Notes: generated by a model not told the origin, from the sequence alone. DNA of 64,000 bases from Sipunculus nudus (GCA_026874595.1 CM049311.1:15283676-15347675); one strand, 5' to 3'; positions 27,598 through 39,366 are shown, numbered from the stretch's first letter. Program-made: numbers and translations.

Positions 27598-28026
27598 TCA
27601 TCCCCTCATAAACTGTTCTAACATCCATCTGAACCAGATACTTTGTTTTCCAGATAATCAGATAACTCAAAATAGAAATGAAACATGAACCTAAAATTTT
27701 TAACTCTATTGCTGGAAGCAAAAAAGATCAACTTTGTATCAAACTTCAAAGATAACAATCTGTAACCCTGGCGTTTATCTCTGTGGCCTTCAAATAACTT
27801 CTTATCAACATTCATGAACTAATTTGATAATCTCTATCAGTTGCTGGCTTTAACACCCCCACCCTCCAATGTTTAGAGAGTGGGTTTGTTTAAAATGTAC
27901 TCCGACATAGATACATTGCCATTTTATCATGATTCTAAGTAAAGCAAATTAATCAATATTTTGAATTTTAATTCACTGTATAATAGTGTATTGTTAACTT
28001 AGTCTTCTTTCATCAAATTTATATAC

Positions 28027-28054
28027 CTCTCCCTCTCCCTCTCTCTCTCTCTCC

Positions 28055-28093
<39 letters not shown>

Positions 28094-28140
28094 GGGGGGG
28101 GGGGGTGTGAGAGTGAAAGAGAGAAAAAGAAAGAGGAGAT
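28027..28140. repeat. Compound microsatellite (CT)n-(AT)n-(GT)n-(G)n-(GA)n
   Basis: CT run to 28053, AT run 28054-28082, GT run to 28092, 13 Gs at 28093-28105, then GA-rich. A further (TA)n lies at 28473-28505. Confidence 0.9.
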
Positions 28141-28470
28141 CAGTGTCACCTCATACAGGACTCATAAATATTCATAGGGTGGTATGATTCAAAACCACAA
28201 ATCTTTACACAAACTCACCCACATTCATAAATACCAAAAATCAAGATATAAATAAACATCCTCTTTCATTAAGTGATCAAACAGTCGTTGTTGCATAATG
28301 TTAGAACAGTTAAACCTCGCCTTAGGACCACTTTTTCACAGTCCCAGTTCTTGTTTGTTCTCTATATTAGTCTTTGCTTAGACCTTGCTTGTAATTTTTG
28401 GGTTTTACTGTAATATGATGTGGCATCTGTTGTCAAGTCATATTTGCAATGCTTTGAGCCAACACAATAT

Positions 28471-28507
<37 letters not shown>

Positions 28508-28561
28508 AACAGGTATATTTGTTAATATCAATTACACATATTCCTTAACAACTTTATATTA

Positions 28562-29167
28562 ACTAGAATACGGGTAGTCGACAAGCGACTACGTTTATCC
28601 GCCAAAATCACAGTAGGACGGGTGAAGTGAGGCATGGATTGAGTGGCAAGGGGGAACAGAGTTATATGTGTTACATATTAGAATGGATCTCTGCCAAGTA
28701 AACATGAATGTAGGTGGCGCCACCTGTCAAAAAATCAAGAAAGCTGTGCGGGATGTATACGCATGCCAAATTTTAGGTGAATTAGTCACACTACTGCAGA
28801 GATACGAGTGATTTTAACCCAAGGCAGACAAACAGATGGACACTGTGCAAACATGGTTACAGGTGGCGCCACCTTTTTTTGTATGTTATAAAGCTATCCA
28901 AGGGCTACATTTGTGTAAAAATTTTTTCCTGATCGGTCAAATGGTTCCCGAGATATGTGGGTTTATGTGTGGAAACAGACGCACATACAGACGGCAGAGA
29001 GGAAAGGTAAGAGGTCAAGGCCACTTGGTTAGGCACCAGTTCACATGTGACCCGATAATTTGTGTAAATTTCAGAAAAATCCATCCAGTAGTCTCAGAGG
29101 AGTTCTCTGGAAACAAACGCGGCAGCGGCAGAACCCGGTCAAAAACATAGTATCCGCAAAACTTTGT
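28562..29167 (+). mobile_element. Second HINE-like family, copy 2, shorter
   Basis: Starts ACTAGAATACGGGTAGTCG with a small GTAGTCG/CGACTAC hairpin and TTATCCGCCAAAA, the complement of the hairpin arm at the 3' end of copy 1. It has one core unit (GGTGGCGCCACC, AAGCTATCCAAGGGCTACA) and ends ATAGTATCCGCAAAACTT without the second hairpin arm. It lies about 730 bases left of the lectin signal-peptide exon. The gap 29168-29897 is AT-rich intron with nothing else recognised. Confidence 0.6.
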
Positions 29168-29897
29168 AATCATATATATCAGAATCAAATGCTTCTTTGC
29201 TGTAAATCAGATATTTTTTTAAAACATGCTATTTGTGTTTGTTACAAAAATGACCATATATCAGCTATAGATACCCTTTTTTCTACGATAATTGCATGAA
29301 CTTATTTGCTTAAAGATTTTTTGTAACATCAATTAAACTTATGATAAACAAGTATTTATGCTCGTACAGCATGGTAATAATTTAATTAAAGTTTATGTTT
29401 AAAGATATTTTGCAAATTATATAAAAAAACTTATGACAGACAATTATTTATTTAAAATACCTATATATTAGTAATTATATTTGAGAATATAAATTTAAAC
29501 TGGAAAAGCATAAGGATAATCATTTTGAAAAATAATACTTGCCTGGATTATCATTTTATTATTTTAAAAAGTGTAATGACAATAACTTTCAGTAAGTGTT
29601 TCTGGAAATAATTTTATCATTTAATATTAATTCTGTTGAATGGGTTTAATTCCACATGAATGGTGATTTTTTTTATATAAATACTAAAATAGCTGTACTG
29701 TGTTTCGTGTTTTAATTTAATCAATGTACAAGGAGGGGAAAAAACTAATTCTGCAGTTGGAACCGATTTCCCAATAGAGTACTGAATCTATATATAATCA
29801 TATATATACAAATACACATGAAACACATTATAGCAAACCGCTGGGAACACATACCACAAAGTGTACATTTCCCACGGTGATTTGTTTGGTGACGTAC

Positions 29898-29973
29898 CTG
29901 CAACTGCCAATGAGCTCCACGTGAACACGCACATCAACAAACAACCCAGCGAGTAAACAAATGGGTGTGCCAT
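29898..29973 (-). CDS. Signal-peptide exon (exon 1) of the secreted C-type lectin-like protein
   Basis: Minus-strand exon starting at the ATG at 29973 and ending at a GCAG/gtacgt donor. It encodes 25 residues, beginning MAHPFVYSLGCLLMCVFTW and ending SSLAVA, then one base of a glycine codon. The short N-terminus, long hydrophobic core and small-residue A-V-A end form a typical eukaryotic secretory signal peptide with cleavage predicted near AVA. The phase-1 exit fits the lectin exon at 1333-1445, giving 63 visible residues of the precursor. The connecting intron would be 28.45 kb. No better minus-strand phase-1 partner was seen between them, but an unseen or alternative exon is possible. The start is chosen because it is the first ATG of the open frame and gives a complete signal peptide. 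Confidence 0.75.
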
Positions 29974-30425
29974 CTTCTTAACTTCGTATCTAAAGAAACC
30001 AGCTAAAGATCTCCTCTTTCAGGGTGGTAAGGAAACCCCAACCAAGTGTTTTCTAGTGGAATGGTACGTAGACTCCACAAAGTTATGTTCACATCAACCT
30101 CAAGAACTGTTCACTACAGACTTGGGTTGCGTAAAGTTTACGTTCGGATTATCCAGTTCTCTGATTCGCTGGCGGTCGTGAACGCGTAAGTTATCTCCAG
30201 GTATCGGTAGGTTGAATATAACAAAGCTGAAATTCCTTGTCCGGCCAGTTCGACCACAGGCTGACTAAGTGCTGAATGACTGTACCAGCAATGGAACTTA
30301 ATAACAGCAGATGGGGTTTCTCTTGACAGCCAACGAAGCCACAAGCGCAAGCATCCCGCTCTGTTTCCCTATTGGATAACAGTAAATTTATGACAGCGAG
30401 AGGTCAGAGGTCGAAGGTCACCATA
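29974..30425 (-). promoter_or_regulatory. 5' UTR and promoter region of the lectin gene, with direct-repeat nuclear-receptor-like half sites
   Basis: The sequence is less AT-rich than its surroundings and lies directly upstream of the signal-peptide ATG. An inverted ATTGG (CCAAT box on the minus strand) sits at 30371-30375, about 400 bases before the ATG. Three hexamers follow at one-base spacing: AGGTCA 30401-30406, AGGTCG 30408-30413 and AGGTCA 30415-30420. These form two overlapping DR1 sites of the kind bound by RXR/HNF4/COUP-type receptors. Transcription start and factor identity are inferred, and no TATA box is clear. Confidence 0.4.
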
Positions 30426-31576
30426 GGGACTTCACAGTCAAGCTCCTGCTTGCTTTGATGGGACCGGCTCTTTTGGTGTTGAGTTGTTGTTGGTGTGATG
30501 TTGTTATGGAAATTCCTATTCCGTACTCGTGACTTACTAATTATTTTGTCACGCTTCGGTGAAGATTTATCCTCGCTCGCGTGTCTGGCACTTTCGGGCC
30601 AGAGGTCACGCTAATTACTGGCCAGTGTTATGCATACCATTGGAGGTCAATGGTTTCTGTGCTGGGCCGCTTATGACCAAGGGAATGAGTCATGTATCTG
30701 CTCCTTGGCCTTGGAGGTGCGTGCGTGGGCGATTTAGTGGGAGTTAAGAGCGTTAAAGACGGGGGTGTTATAAATAAACTCTTTAGACACCCGGCACGTT
30801 GCTACGCGTACTTAAAGTGCATTAGCCAGCCGTGTAAAAGTTTGTTTCGATTATGACGCAATGTAAATGCTTGAAAAGGACTGAATTTAGGTCTAATTAG
30901 GCCCATGTTTATTTTCTCCAGTTCGTAGCCCACGCGATTTATAAAATAAAGAATGTGTTAAAACATTAGGTTTAGACCAACGTGAACATCTCATTATTTT
31001 AAAACGTGCAACCATTTTCACAGCATTTGGCGCTTTGGCAGTTTTCTGTGGACAACTAAATATAAATTTATAATTTCGCGCAATTTACGTGTAAAATCTA
31101 CATATCAAACAATTTTTAAAGCCCCAGAATAGTCTGTAGTAGATCTTCTTTAAAAAAAATATAGCAGATCTTCAACTGTATGAACTATAGTATTTGTTGT
31201 TTGTTGGTAGATTTTAACATTTAAAACGAAAATGTCAAATTTAGAAAAACGCGATATTTATCATAGAAATTATCTTCAGTAAGAAGAATAAATTATAGGA
31301 ATTTGTATTGTCAATAGCGGGAAAAATAGCGGTTTTACTATATGTGTAGGTAACGCGCTGCTGAAAGAGCGAACAAATTAAAATTGAAACTAAACAGACC
31401 TTTAAACTATTAAAAACCCGAGGTTTGAGGTATATATAGGCCTAAGCTCATTTTTTTTAAAATAGGGATTGCCTATATCAAAACTTAAGGCTATACAAAG
31501 GAAACCATGAAATGCACCCTTTTGGTTAGGCTACTTAGAAGTAGATAAAGGCTGACAATACTTCCAGAAGCAGAAC
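30426..31576. other. Intergenic region upstream of the lectin gene
   Basis: CpG-richer near 30430-30850, then AT-rich. No open frame with domain support on either strand. A divergent promoter is possible but not shown. Confidence 0.4.
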
Positions 31577-31757
31577 CGGGGGGGGGGATCCACTATTTCT
31601 GCCACAGCAACCTGGTTTTTGTGGGTTTAAGACCAAATTGTGCGGCCTGCCCTCCCCCTACCCCCCCCCTTTCTAACCCTTGGGACATTTTTTTAGGTTT
31701 TCATTAGTTCTCGTGGGATGGACCCCTACTTTATCTGAATCCTGGATCTGGCCCTGT
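31577..31757. mobile_element. Short MITE-like element with GGATCC/GGATCTG ends, copy 1
   Basis: Starts with a G run and GGATCCACTATTTCTG, contains CTCGTGGGATGGACCCCTAC, and ends CTGGATCTGGCCCTG. The same order (GGATCC.., CTTGGGATGGACTCCTCC, TTGATCTGCCCCTG) is found at 38673-38873. The ends are roughly inverted (CAGGG..GGATC), suggesting a non-autonomous DNA transposon. Confidence 0.5.
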
Positions 31758-32298
31758 CATACAGTTACAAATTAACAAAAATATGAAACGCAACAGTTTC
31801 TTCACAAATCAGTCCAACAAATTATCGGTGCATAATCCGGTGTGACGACCAAAGGGAAAATCTGTTGTTTTAACTTAGAACGGAGCCCTGCATGCTTCGC
31901 ATATATATCGATACAAGCAGTTGGGCCTGTGTGTCCTTAGATAGTATACATGTGTCCTATACTCACCTTTGTCTGGTGGCCAGAAGCGCAAGGGTATTTC
32001 TTTTATTTTTCAAATATAGACAATTTTCTGCTTTAAAAAGTTTCTCTTTATTTTTGGGGGATATACTGTCGAAGAATATTGAAGTCTAGTCCGTCTGTCT
32101 GTCCATTTATCCATTGGTCCAATCCACTAATCTCCCCCCCCTAATTTCGTTATCTACACGGCACGCGTCATGGAAATCCAGCTGGAGCTTACTTACCTGT
32201 TGATGGGTCTTGTGGTGTTGACCGTGAGACAATGTTCATCGGCAAATTTTCTATAGCTGTCGTGGATATCGGAAGGGGGCCCCATACAGTCACCATGC

Positions 32299-32318
32299 GG
32301 GGGGGGGGGGGGGGGGGG
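32299..32318. repeat. 20-base G homopolymer
   Basis: One of at least eleven G or C runs of 11-22 bases in the window. The surrounding 31758-32720 contains no supported gene. Confidence 0.95.
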
Positions 32319-32720
32319 TGCTCCTCTTCGCTTTTAAGATACAGTTCTAGAGGAGTCACTTTAAAAACGTTTATAAAATATAACCAGTGGTGTTTGTTGG
32401 ATCTTCTTTTGGATTTGGAAGAAGCGCCCGTATACAGTCCATTCGGCATTTCTGCCCCATAATATTTATATTTTATATCATGGTACGATTGCCGATCGTA
32501 CCAGTACAGATCACAATTTGGCACTGTCCATCAGAAAATTAAGGGGGCGAAAAGGTTAGCATGCCCTTCCCCGACTGTGCACAAGTATATTCTAATCCCT
32601 TAATTTAAGGTGTTTATGAACAATTTGTTAAACTGCGAGCTTTCTCATTTCACGTGAATCTTGAAATTCAGGATTGCGTGTTAAATCGATTTATCAATGG
32701 ATACAAGATTACTAAGGCAA

Positions 32721-32828
32721 TGATCGATGTCCCTGACAGGAAACTGTCCCTGATCGATATCCCCGGCAGGAAACTGTCCCTGATCGATGTCCCTGGCAGG
32801 AAACTGTCCCTGATCGATGTGCCTGGCG
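32721..32828 (+). repeat. 30-bp minisatellite with ATCGAT cores, three full copies and a partial fourth
   Basis: Units start at 32721, 32751, 32781 and 32811, each TGATCGATGTCCCTGGCAGG then AAACTGTCCC with one to three changes. Because 30 is divisible by 3, one frame reads a repeated IDVPGRKLSL decapeptide. That frame runs on into microsatellite sequence and has no splice or domain support, so I call it a repeat rather than a gene. Confidence 0.85.
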
Positions 32829-32855
32829 ATTATCGATGGCTCTGGTTAGAAGCAG

Positions 32856-33066
32856 TATATATATATATATATATATATACAAGTATAATCGTCATAAGGT
32901 GGTACAGCAAATGGAATCAATGTTGGATTAAATATATCGTAATCTTATTGCATGGACAAAGTTTAGGAGTGTATAAAGAAATTGTTATAAAGCAAAATAA
33001 TTGTAGTTTCAACATATATGTATTCTTTTATAACCATTGTGTCTCTCTCTTTCTTTCTCCCCTCTC

Positions 33067-33147
<81 letters not shown>
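32856..33147. repeat. Microsatellite pair: (TA)n and compound (CT)n-(TA)n
   Basis: TA run 32856-32879. CT-rich 33041-33100 including a pure CT run 33070-33100, then TA run 33101-33147. The stretch 33148-33806 has no recognised content. Confidence 0.9.
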
Positions 33148-33150
<3 letters not shown>

Positions 33151-33806
33151 GTATGGGCATCGTCATGTATACAGATAATTTGAAGGGTAATATTAAAAAA
33201 AGCTGACTTGCTGAAAACCTGACACGTTATCACATCCTGTGTTTATCAACCCATGTCAAGGATAGCGATATATCAGCGATAAGATTTCCTGCTGTATAAG
33301 CGGTTACTGAGTGGTGATACAGGAAGTTTTTATCTGTTAGTTTATAACTGGCCATGTATTCTCCTTAAATCGATATAAATGTATTTTAACATACTTATAA
33401 TTTAACAACGAAACAACTGTACTTATGTGCAAGTAATGGTCGATTATCCTCCTTGCTGATAGACCGATACATAATGACTACATCTAATAGTTTAGTCACC
33501 CTTGATGCCTTCATGTAATTATGTTCATTTAATAAGTAAGAGTGACGCACATAGTTTTATATTTGCATGGTCAAAACTTCAGTCATATATTTCCAGTGAT
33601 TTAGTTTGAACAGATTTCTGAAACATATACACTTTCAGTTTTACTTAAATATTATTCTATGATATACATATCCTTAGACTGACTGACGTATTTTTGTCTT
33701 CGTTCATTAGCTTATATTTGGTATCTTATATCAGTGGTATTTCCGTGGTAAAACATTTATCATTAAACTACTGCTCCAACACTTGCGACCCGATAAGGCG
33801 ATTTGA

Positions 33807-33820
33807 GCGCCATCTATCGG
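33807..33820 (-). promoter_or_regulatory. CTCF-like site 1
   Basis: Minus strand CCGATAGATGGCGC fits 12 of 14 positions of the widely conserved bilaterian CTCF core CCASYAGRKGGCRS. The same 14-mer with one change lies at 37293-37306. Binding is inferred. Confidence 0.35.
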
Positions 33821-33894
33821 CAGAGGAATACAGTCTCGGGAGGTATTCGACTTTCCATGCATGAACTTTGAATACATTATAGCTTTTACCAGTG

Positions 33895-34400
33895 ACGTAG
33901 GTGGGACTTGGACTCGAGTCCGGACTTCAGTCCATTTTTTAAAGACTCGGACTTGATCACTCTGGACTCAGACTTTTTGGCCTACGCGTTCTCGTCTGAA
34001 CGAAAACACTCGAGATTTCAGGCCCTTAGGTTCTTCTTGAGTCAAGCAGTTAAGAGAAAAAAACCTTTTTTTTTACCTAAGATCTGACCTGAAGACTGGA
34101 AAACATACCTCGAAGACTAATATGTACCAGCTACACACAGAATATTACAAACAAAATTAGATATAAACCATCGGACCGTTGTGATTTTTCTATATTGGTT
34201 CGTATAAAGAATCCCCTCTTGAAATTCGAATAATATGAAGGACCTCTATAGCTAAATGTTATTTATCGTGAAAGTATAAAAAAGCGCGAACCAACATAAA
34301 ATTACACATGCGGAAGGATCAGCAGGGGCTTGGGTCTTGACTGCACCAGCCTATAAACTAGGACTTAGAATCGAACAGTGGGGAGTGGACTCAACTTAAA
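33895..34400. repeat. Repeat rich in GACTC/GGACTT motifs
   Basis: Dense degenerate GACTTGGACTCGAGTCCGGA-type words, with related words at 45640-46215. Probably a dispersed non-coding element; class unknown. The stretch 34401-34965 holds only AT-rich sequence and a GA patch. Confidence 0.4.
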
Positions 34401-34965
34401 CACTATAGCATTAACGTTTCCTGCATGAGATATGTAATAGGTAATACAATAAATAAATAAATAAAAATGGCAGTTTTTAGAAACACAGAAAATAATTAAT
34501 ATATTCATGATTTTTTTTACAAAGATCCATACATAGCGAAACTAAATCATTTTAGTCGTCATAAATTCGGTATTTTTATTTGATTTTAATGGCTAACAAA
34601 TCTGTATATTCTATCATAAATAAATTGTGGATTTAGCACTGTCCATTGAGAAAAAAAAGAGATAAAGAGAGGGAGAGAGAGAATATATATAACACAATTG
34701 CCCGGCCTACAGCGTGTACATATATAGTATATACATGCAGTATCTCTATAATGCAGACTGCTGACATCAGAGTAAACCTGTTGAGTGGCGTGACAAGACA
34801 GCCCTGTTTGTATATATATGATTACAGTTGATTTTAGTTTTTATCCGGTGCTGGGTCAAATTGAATTGGGGTTGTTTCCTGTGGCGTGATACTTATTGGG
34901 ATGCTGACGGTATATGCGCACAAACAGTTGGAAGTCACGTATGTGGGTGCATTGCAGGGAGGGAA

Positions 34966-34987
34966 GGGGGGGGGGGGGGGGGGGGGG
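34966..34987. repeat. 22-base G homopolymer
   Basis: Longest homopolymer in the window. The region 34988-37292 contains no supported gene. Open frames at 35751-36053 and 36265-36570 have no domain or splice support. A C-rich patch lies at 37072-37100. Confidence 0.95.
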
Positions 34988-37292
34988 ATCGTCGAACAAA
35001 ATAAATTGCACAAAGGATACAGGCCGGGGCTACACGCGTGTATACTTTTAATATATGAATGCTCCTATTGTTTCACCATAAAATTAAATTCACAACAAAT
35101 TTATGTTTTGCGTTGACGTCAGTCCTCTCACCTAATGCTATTACGAAGAACTTTAAGAAAAAATAGTAATTTGAAAGAATATTTCCTGATAACTGTAATA
35201 TTGACCATTTGCATGAATTGAACGTATCAGAAAAATACTTAAACATGCGGTCTTATTCCCAGTGACTTCTCTGGCCTGCGCCTCGCACAGTATGGCTATA
35301 AGTATATACCTGTATGTGAGCACACGCATTTATGCCCATGAATGTGTTTTTTTTTATTATTGAATGTTCGGGGGATAGCTTTGCCAACGATCTTTGATGT
35401 CCGAGTGCTCACTCCTTTCGATTAAACTTAATTCTTGCTATTACGTATCTCTATAAGGATCAAGATGTTGTCGGTTGTTACTCCTTACAACGAACAGATA
35501 AATGTTTGTGACATTTGCCCATATACAGGATTTTGATAGCGTATAGCGCTGCGAAACAAACAGTTACAAATTAGCTTAACAAAAGGTGTTTTGTTAAATT
35601 TTACTCGCCTTTGATCGCCCAAACGGGTAATGTTCGAAAGCGTATTTTTAGTACCACTTGTACTCGTGCTCGCATTAACATTTCTTATGATCGCATTTCT
35701 GATATAATTATATAGGCCTAAAAATACGACATATACCTTTTGGATGTTTCATGAATTTGGCCATTTGCATACAGAAGAGTGTTGTTGTGACCGCATGGTA
35801 TTCTCGAAACAGTAGATTAATGAAAACGACATTTCCGGGAAATGCCAGATTCACGAATATGATACTATATAATACCTGGCATGTTCAAAGAAACAGGACG
35901 TATGTCACTGTGTTAATGCCACTGGGTCTGCTATATATAACCCACCTCAAAACCACACTATACAGTCACCCTGCACGTAATGTTGCATCTCTTTCTTTAT
36001 TTAACTATTCTAAACTTTCTCTCATCGTCGAATATACAGTTTATATATGGTAAGCATTTATGGAAAGTTTTTAAATAAAAAAATCTGCAGTTTCACTTTT
36101 TTTATTTCGCGTGAAATTCCCTAAAAATAGTACTATATACAATGTATATATATATATACAGGAATGAGAATGATTATTGTCTCTGTATGACGGCTGATAT
36201 AGGCCTACATGCATTTAGGTTTACTGTACAAAATAAGAGTTCCGCATTTTATCTGAAGCTGTATTTACCGATATATTGATCCACTGAAGAGGAAATTGGC
36301 GCATATGTATACATTTACTTTGGTAGTCACACGATTATTATTAAACATAACAGGATAGGTTTCCGTGCGTGAGAATCTTTGGTATTCAGAAAAATATTTA
36401 CTAACGGATGGAAGAGGTAGGTCTACGTACGTTTTCTGTCCGCCAACATCAAACGTAAGAGAGGGAATGAGGAAAATATGTCCCCATGCAGGGGCGCCTG
36501 TTATAACCGGGGCTGGGAGTGTATACCCCCATGCATACTTTAGTGTGTGATTAATAAGATTAATAGGCATATATTTGAAATAAATTTATATGTACTTTTA
36601 ATTGAGAAAAAGGGTAGGCCTATTTCAATATCAAAAAGGTGCCCTAACCTACGCCGCTGAATCCCCTCCCCCTCGCTTCCCCGCCGTTGAAAGTAAATCG
36701 ACGCCACATATTTTATGATACCTTCATCAGAATTGGCAGTTTTTGATTCCCAATATTCCGACGCTTATCAACGCTTACACATCGTGCACTCGGAGAAAAA
36801 AATCTGTGTTTTCTCATTAGTATAATTTTCGAAATTTTAATATTAAAATTAATCAGGCCTTAATATCTCCGTTTTAGCCAATTATGCAACTTATTTTCCA
36901 TGGAATAATTGACTTTATCAAAACATTTTTATTCGGACATTCTTTTTAATTTCTATTCTTTTCTGAAAACTGCATTTCAGATTTCATTGATACACAAGAG
37001 ATATATAACATATTTGGACTTCCCTCTCCCTTGTCCCTCACGGAGGTTGTCTTGACGTGCAAATCTCTGCGCCCCCCCCCCCCACCCCCCCGCCCCCCCG
37101 GCTCCAGAAAGCCGATGAATAAACCAGACTCGTAGGTTGCGAAGCAGTGCTGAGTGGATAAAAATATTCAAATGTGAGCATTCTTATTTTGTTACTAAAG
37201 AAAACTGATTAATTTCCGTTTCTTATATTCAAGGTTAATAATAAAGTGTCGAACCCAACCCCAAGTGCGCCAAATCAGCTGTGAGTATGCTT

Positions 37293-37306
37293 GCGCCACC
37301 TATCGG
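37293..37306 (-). promoter_or_regulatory. CTCF-like site 2
   Basis: Minus strand CCGATAGGTGGCGC, same orientation as and one base different from site 1 at 33807-33820. It sits about 90 bases left of the TATA-like element of the right-hand gene. Function inferred. Confidence 0.35.
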
Positions 37307-37379
37307 TCATAGAGTAAACTATTAATGATCTGATGCTGTCACGAAGAAAAATGACAGACGACACTGGAGCCGCAACCGT

Positions 37380-37646
37380 CGTTTGGTATAAAATTATCTA
37401 CACGTGATGTCAGCATAAGAAAACCAGAAAAGATCGTCAAGGATACAAATATCTGACTGCAACAACCGACAGATAAGCCGCTTTGTTATTTTTTCAAAGG
37501 GTAATTGTTCCTCGCATCTTTAATGAGGTCGGCCATGTTGACTTCATGAAAGCCTTCGATCTGCCCAGAAGACACTAGATCACGCCCATCTCCTGGTCTT
37601 ATCAAACGTCACTGGCGCCAGACGAATCTCACAACATTTGCAGCAG
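37380..37646 (+). promoter_or_regulatory. Promoter and probable non-coding exon 1 of the Crypton-domain / zinc-finger locus
   Basis: TATAAAA at 37387-37393 is followed by an E-box with CRE-like half (CACGTGATGTCA from 37401) and a YY1-type GGCCATGTTG at 37531-37540. The stretch ends in a usable donor GCAG/gtattt after 37646. Two short upstream frames overlap by four bases: 37535-37549 (four residues) and 37546-37578 (ten residues). This would be a 5' UTR exon joined to the acceptor at 39367. Exact start unknown. Confidence 0.4.
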
Positions 37647-39366
37647 GTATTTTCCTTGATCTTTTCTTCATTTATTTTGCATGTTAAACCAAATTACATG
37701 TTTTATTATGAATACAATTCGGCAGCTTTATGCATATATTCCCGTAATCAGTGTTCCATAGCTCACCATGGCAGAAGAAAGGGATGATAAGAAGAGATCT
37801 TTCACATGTTGAGAGAGTGGCGGGTCTGTCCAGGAAATGTGCTCCATTTCATCTTAGGGTGTAATAACAAAAATAATATTGTTTAATGTGTGGATATTCA
37901 AATGACACCTTAAATCTAGTGATGAAATGGGATATATCATGTATTAATTACATACTAGACATATTCAGGTTATTTTAATTATCTGTTAGTAAATAAAAAA
38001 TTATGACAGTTGTCATACTTTTATTGTTATATGATTAATATTTTTTCTAAAATTTCAATAAAGCCATGACTTTATGTTTCATGCAATTGGGAATGTAAAA
38101 CGAGTTGCCTTAATTAATTAGTACCATATTGCATTTAAGTGTGTAGATCTGTTTTTTGCCCAAGAAATGATGTACAAATATTAAGCGTTATTTATTAAAA
38201 TTGAAGCAGCTAGTGGCTACCTATATGCATAACCCTGATGTGCCCTTTCACCTTGTATCTCAAAAGTGCATGAACATTTTTAATGGAATATAATGATAAA
38301 TATTCTATATAAGTTATAACTGTCAATATTAAGACTTTGACTAGATTCATGACTTTTTTTTTATCTAAAGTTATTAATAAAAAACTAAATACATAGAGGA
38401 CCCCACTCCCCCCCCCCCCCCACCCAGGACCATCAATTTCAAGTTGTCACTATAACCTGTTAGGTGCACTGTTATTGGATTTTCTACTGATACTAGCAGT
38501 CTCATATAATGATATTTCTTCTAAAATTTAAATTATCTCATATTATTTGTTCATTTAGTCTGCAATGTGATTTATTAATGATCTATGTGTTAAAAGACCA
38601 ATGTTACTCATTAACAAAAGCAGGACTTGAAACAAGCCCAGACTGATACTGATATTCCAGAAGTGATAAAACAGGTGGAGGGGGGATCCAGGGGATCTAG
38701 ATCCCCCCTTTTTCAGCTGCTGCAACTTTTTTTCAGGGTTTCAGACCACTTGTTGTGGCCTGGAACCCCCCCCCCCCCTTTTTTTTTCGGTACTTATATG
38801 AACCATTTGTAGGTTTGTTGTTAGTCCTCTTGGGATGGACTCCTCCTTTTCCTAAATCCTTGATCTGCCCCTGAATTTTTCAATAGCTTTAAATGATTTG
38901 GGATATCAGTTTTAGATGTGAGCAGTTAGTTTTCCATACTCATACAGACATACACCATTCTAAAGTTATCTCTATCCTCGCACACATATAATAATGTTAC
39001 CCCCCCCCCCCCCACAAATGCTGGGGAAAACATTTATGGTTATCACTAATGAACAGGGATTGACTGTGTGAAAACATGGCCAGCTGTCCAGAGGAACCAG
39101 AATAACACCAATGTAAGATACAGGGTTGGCTGGCATAGGGGAAGGTCACAGATTCATAACACAATAATGCATAGAGTTAGTGGGACCTGGAACTAACACA
39201 TCATTATGGCGCTCATTTCATTAGGCAAAAACATTCAGCCTTTTCTTTCTAATCAGCACATAATTTATTCAGAAACAAACTTTGCAATACTTGATATTTA
39301 ATGTACTGCTTTATTGAATATTTTGTAAATAATTTTTGTAAATTGTCATATTCATATATTCAACAG
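37647..39366. other. Intron 1 with a MITE-like copy and C homopolymers
   Basis: Contains the second GGATCC-type MITE copy at 38673-38873 and C runs at 38408-38421, 38766-38778 and 39000-39013. Otherwise AT-rich. Confidence 0.5.

Noticed and set aside
32654-33178. 174-residue open frame with a decapeptide repeat
   Set aside because: Formed by a 30-bp minisatellite and CT/TA microsatellites; the Ile-Tyr and Ser-Leu runs are composition artefacts.
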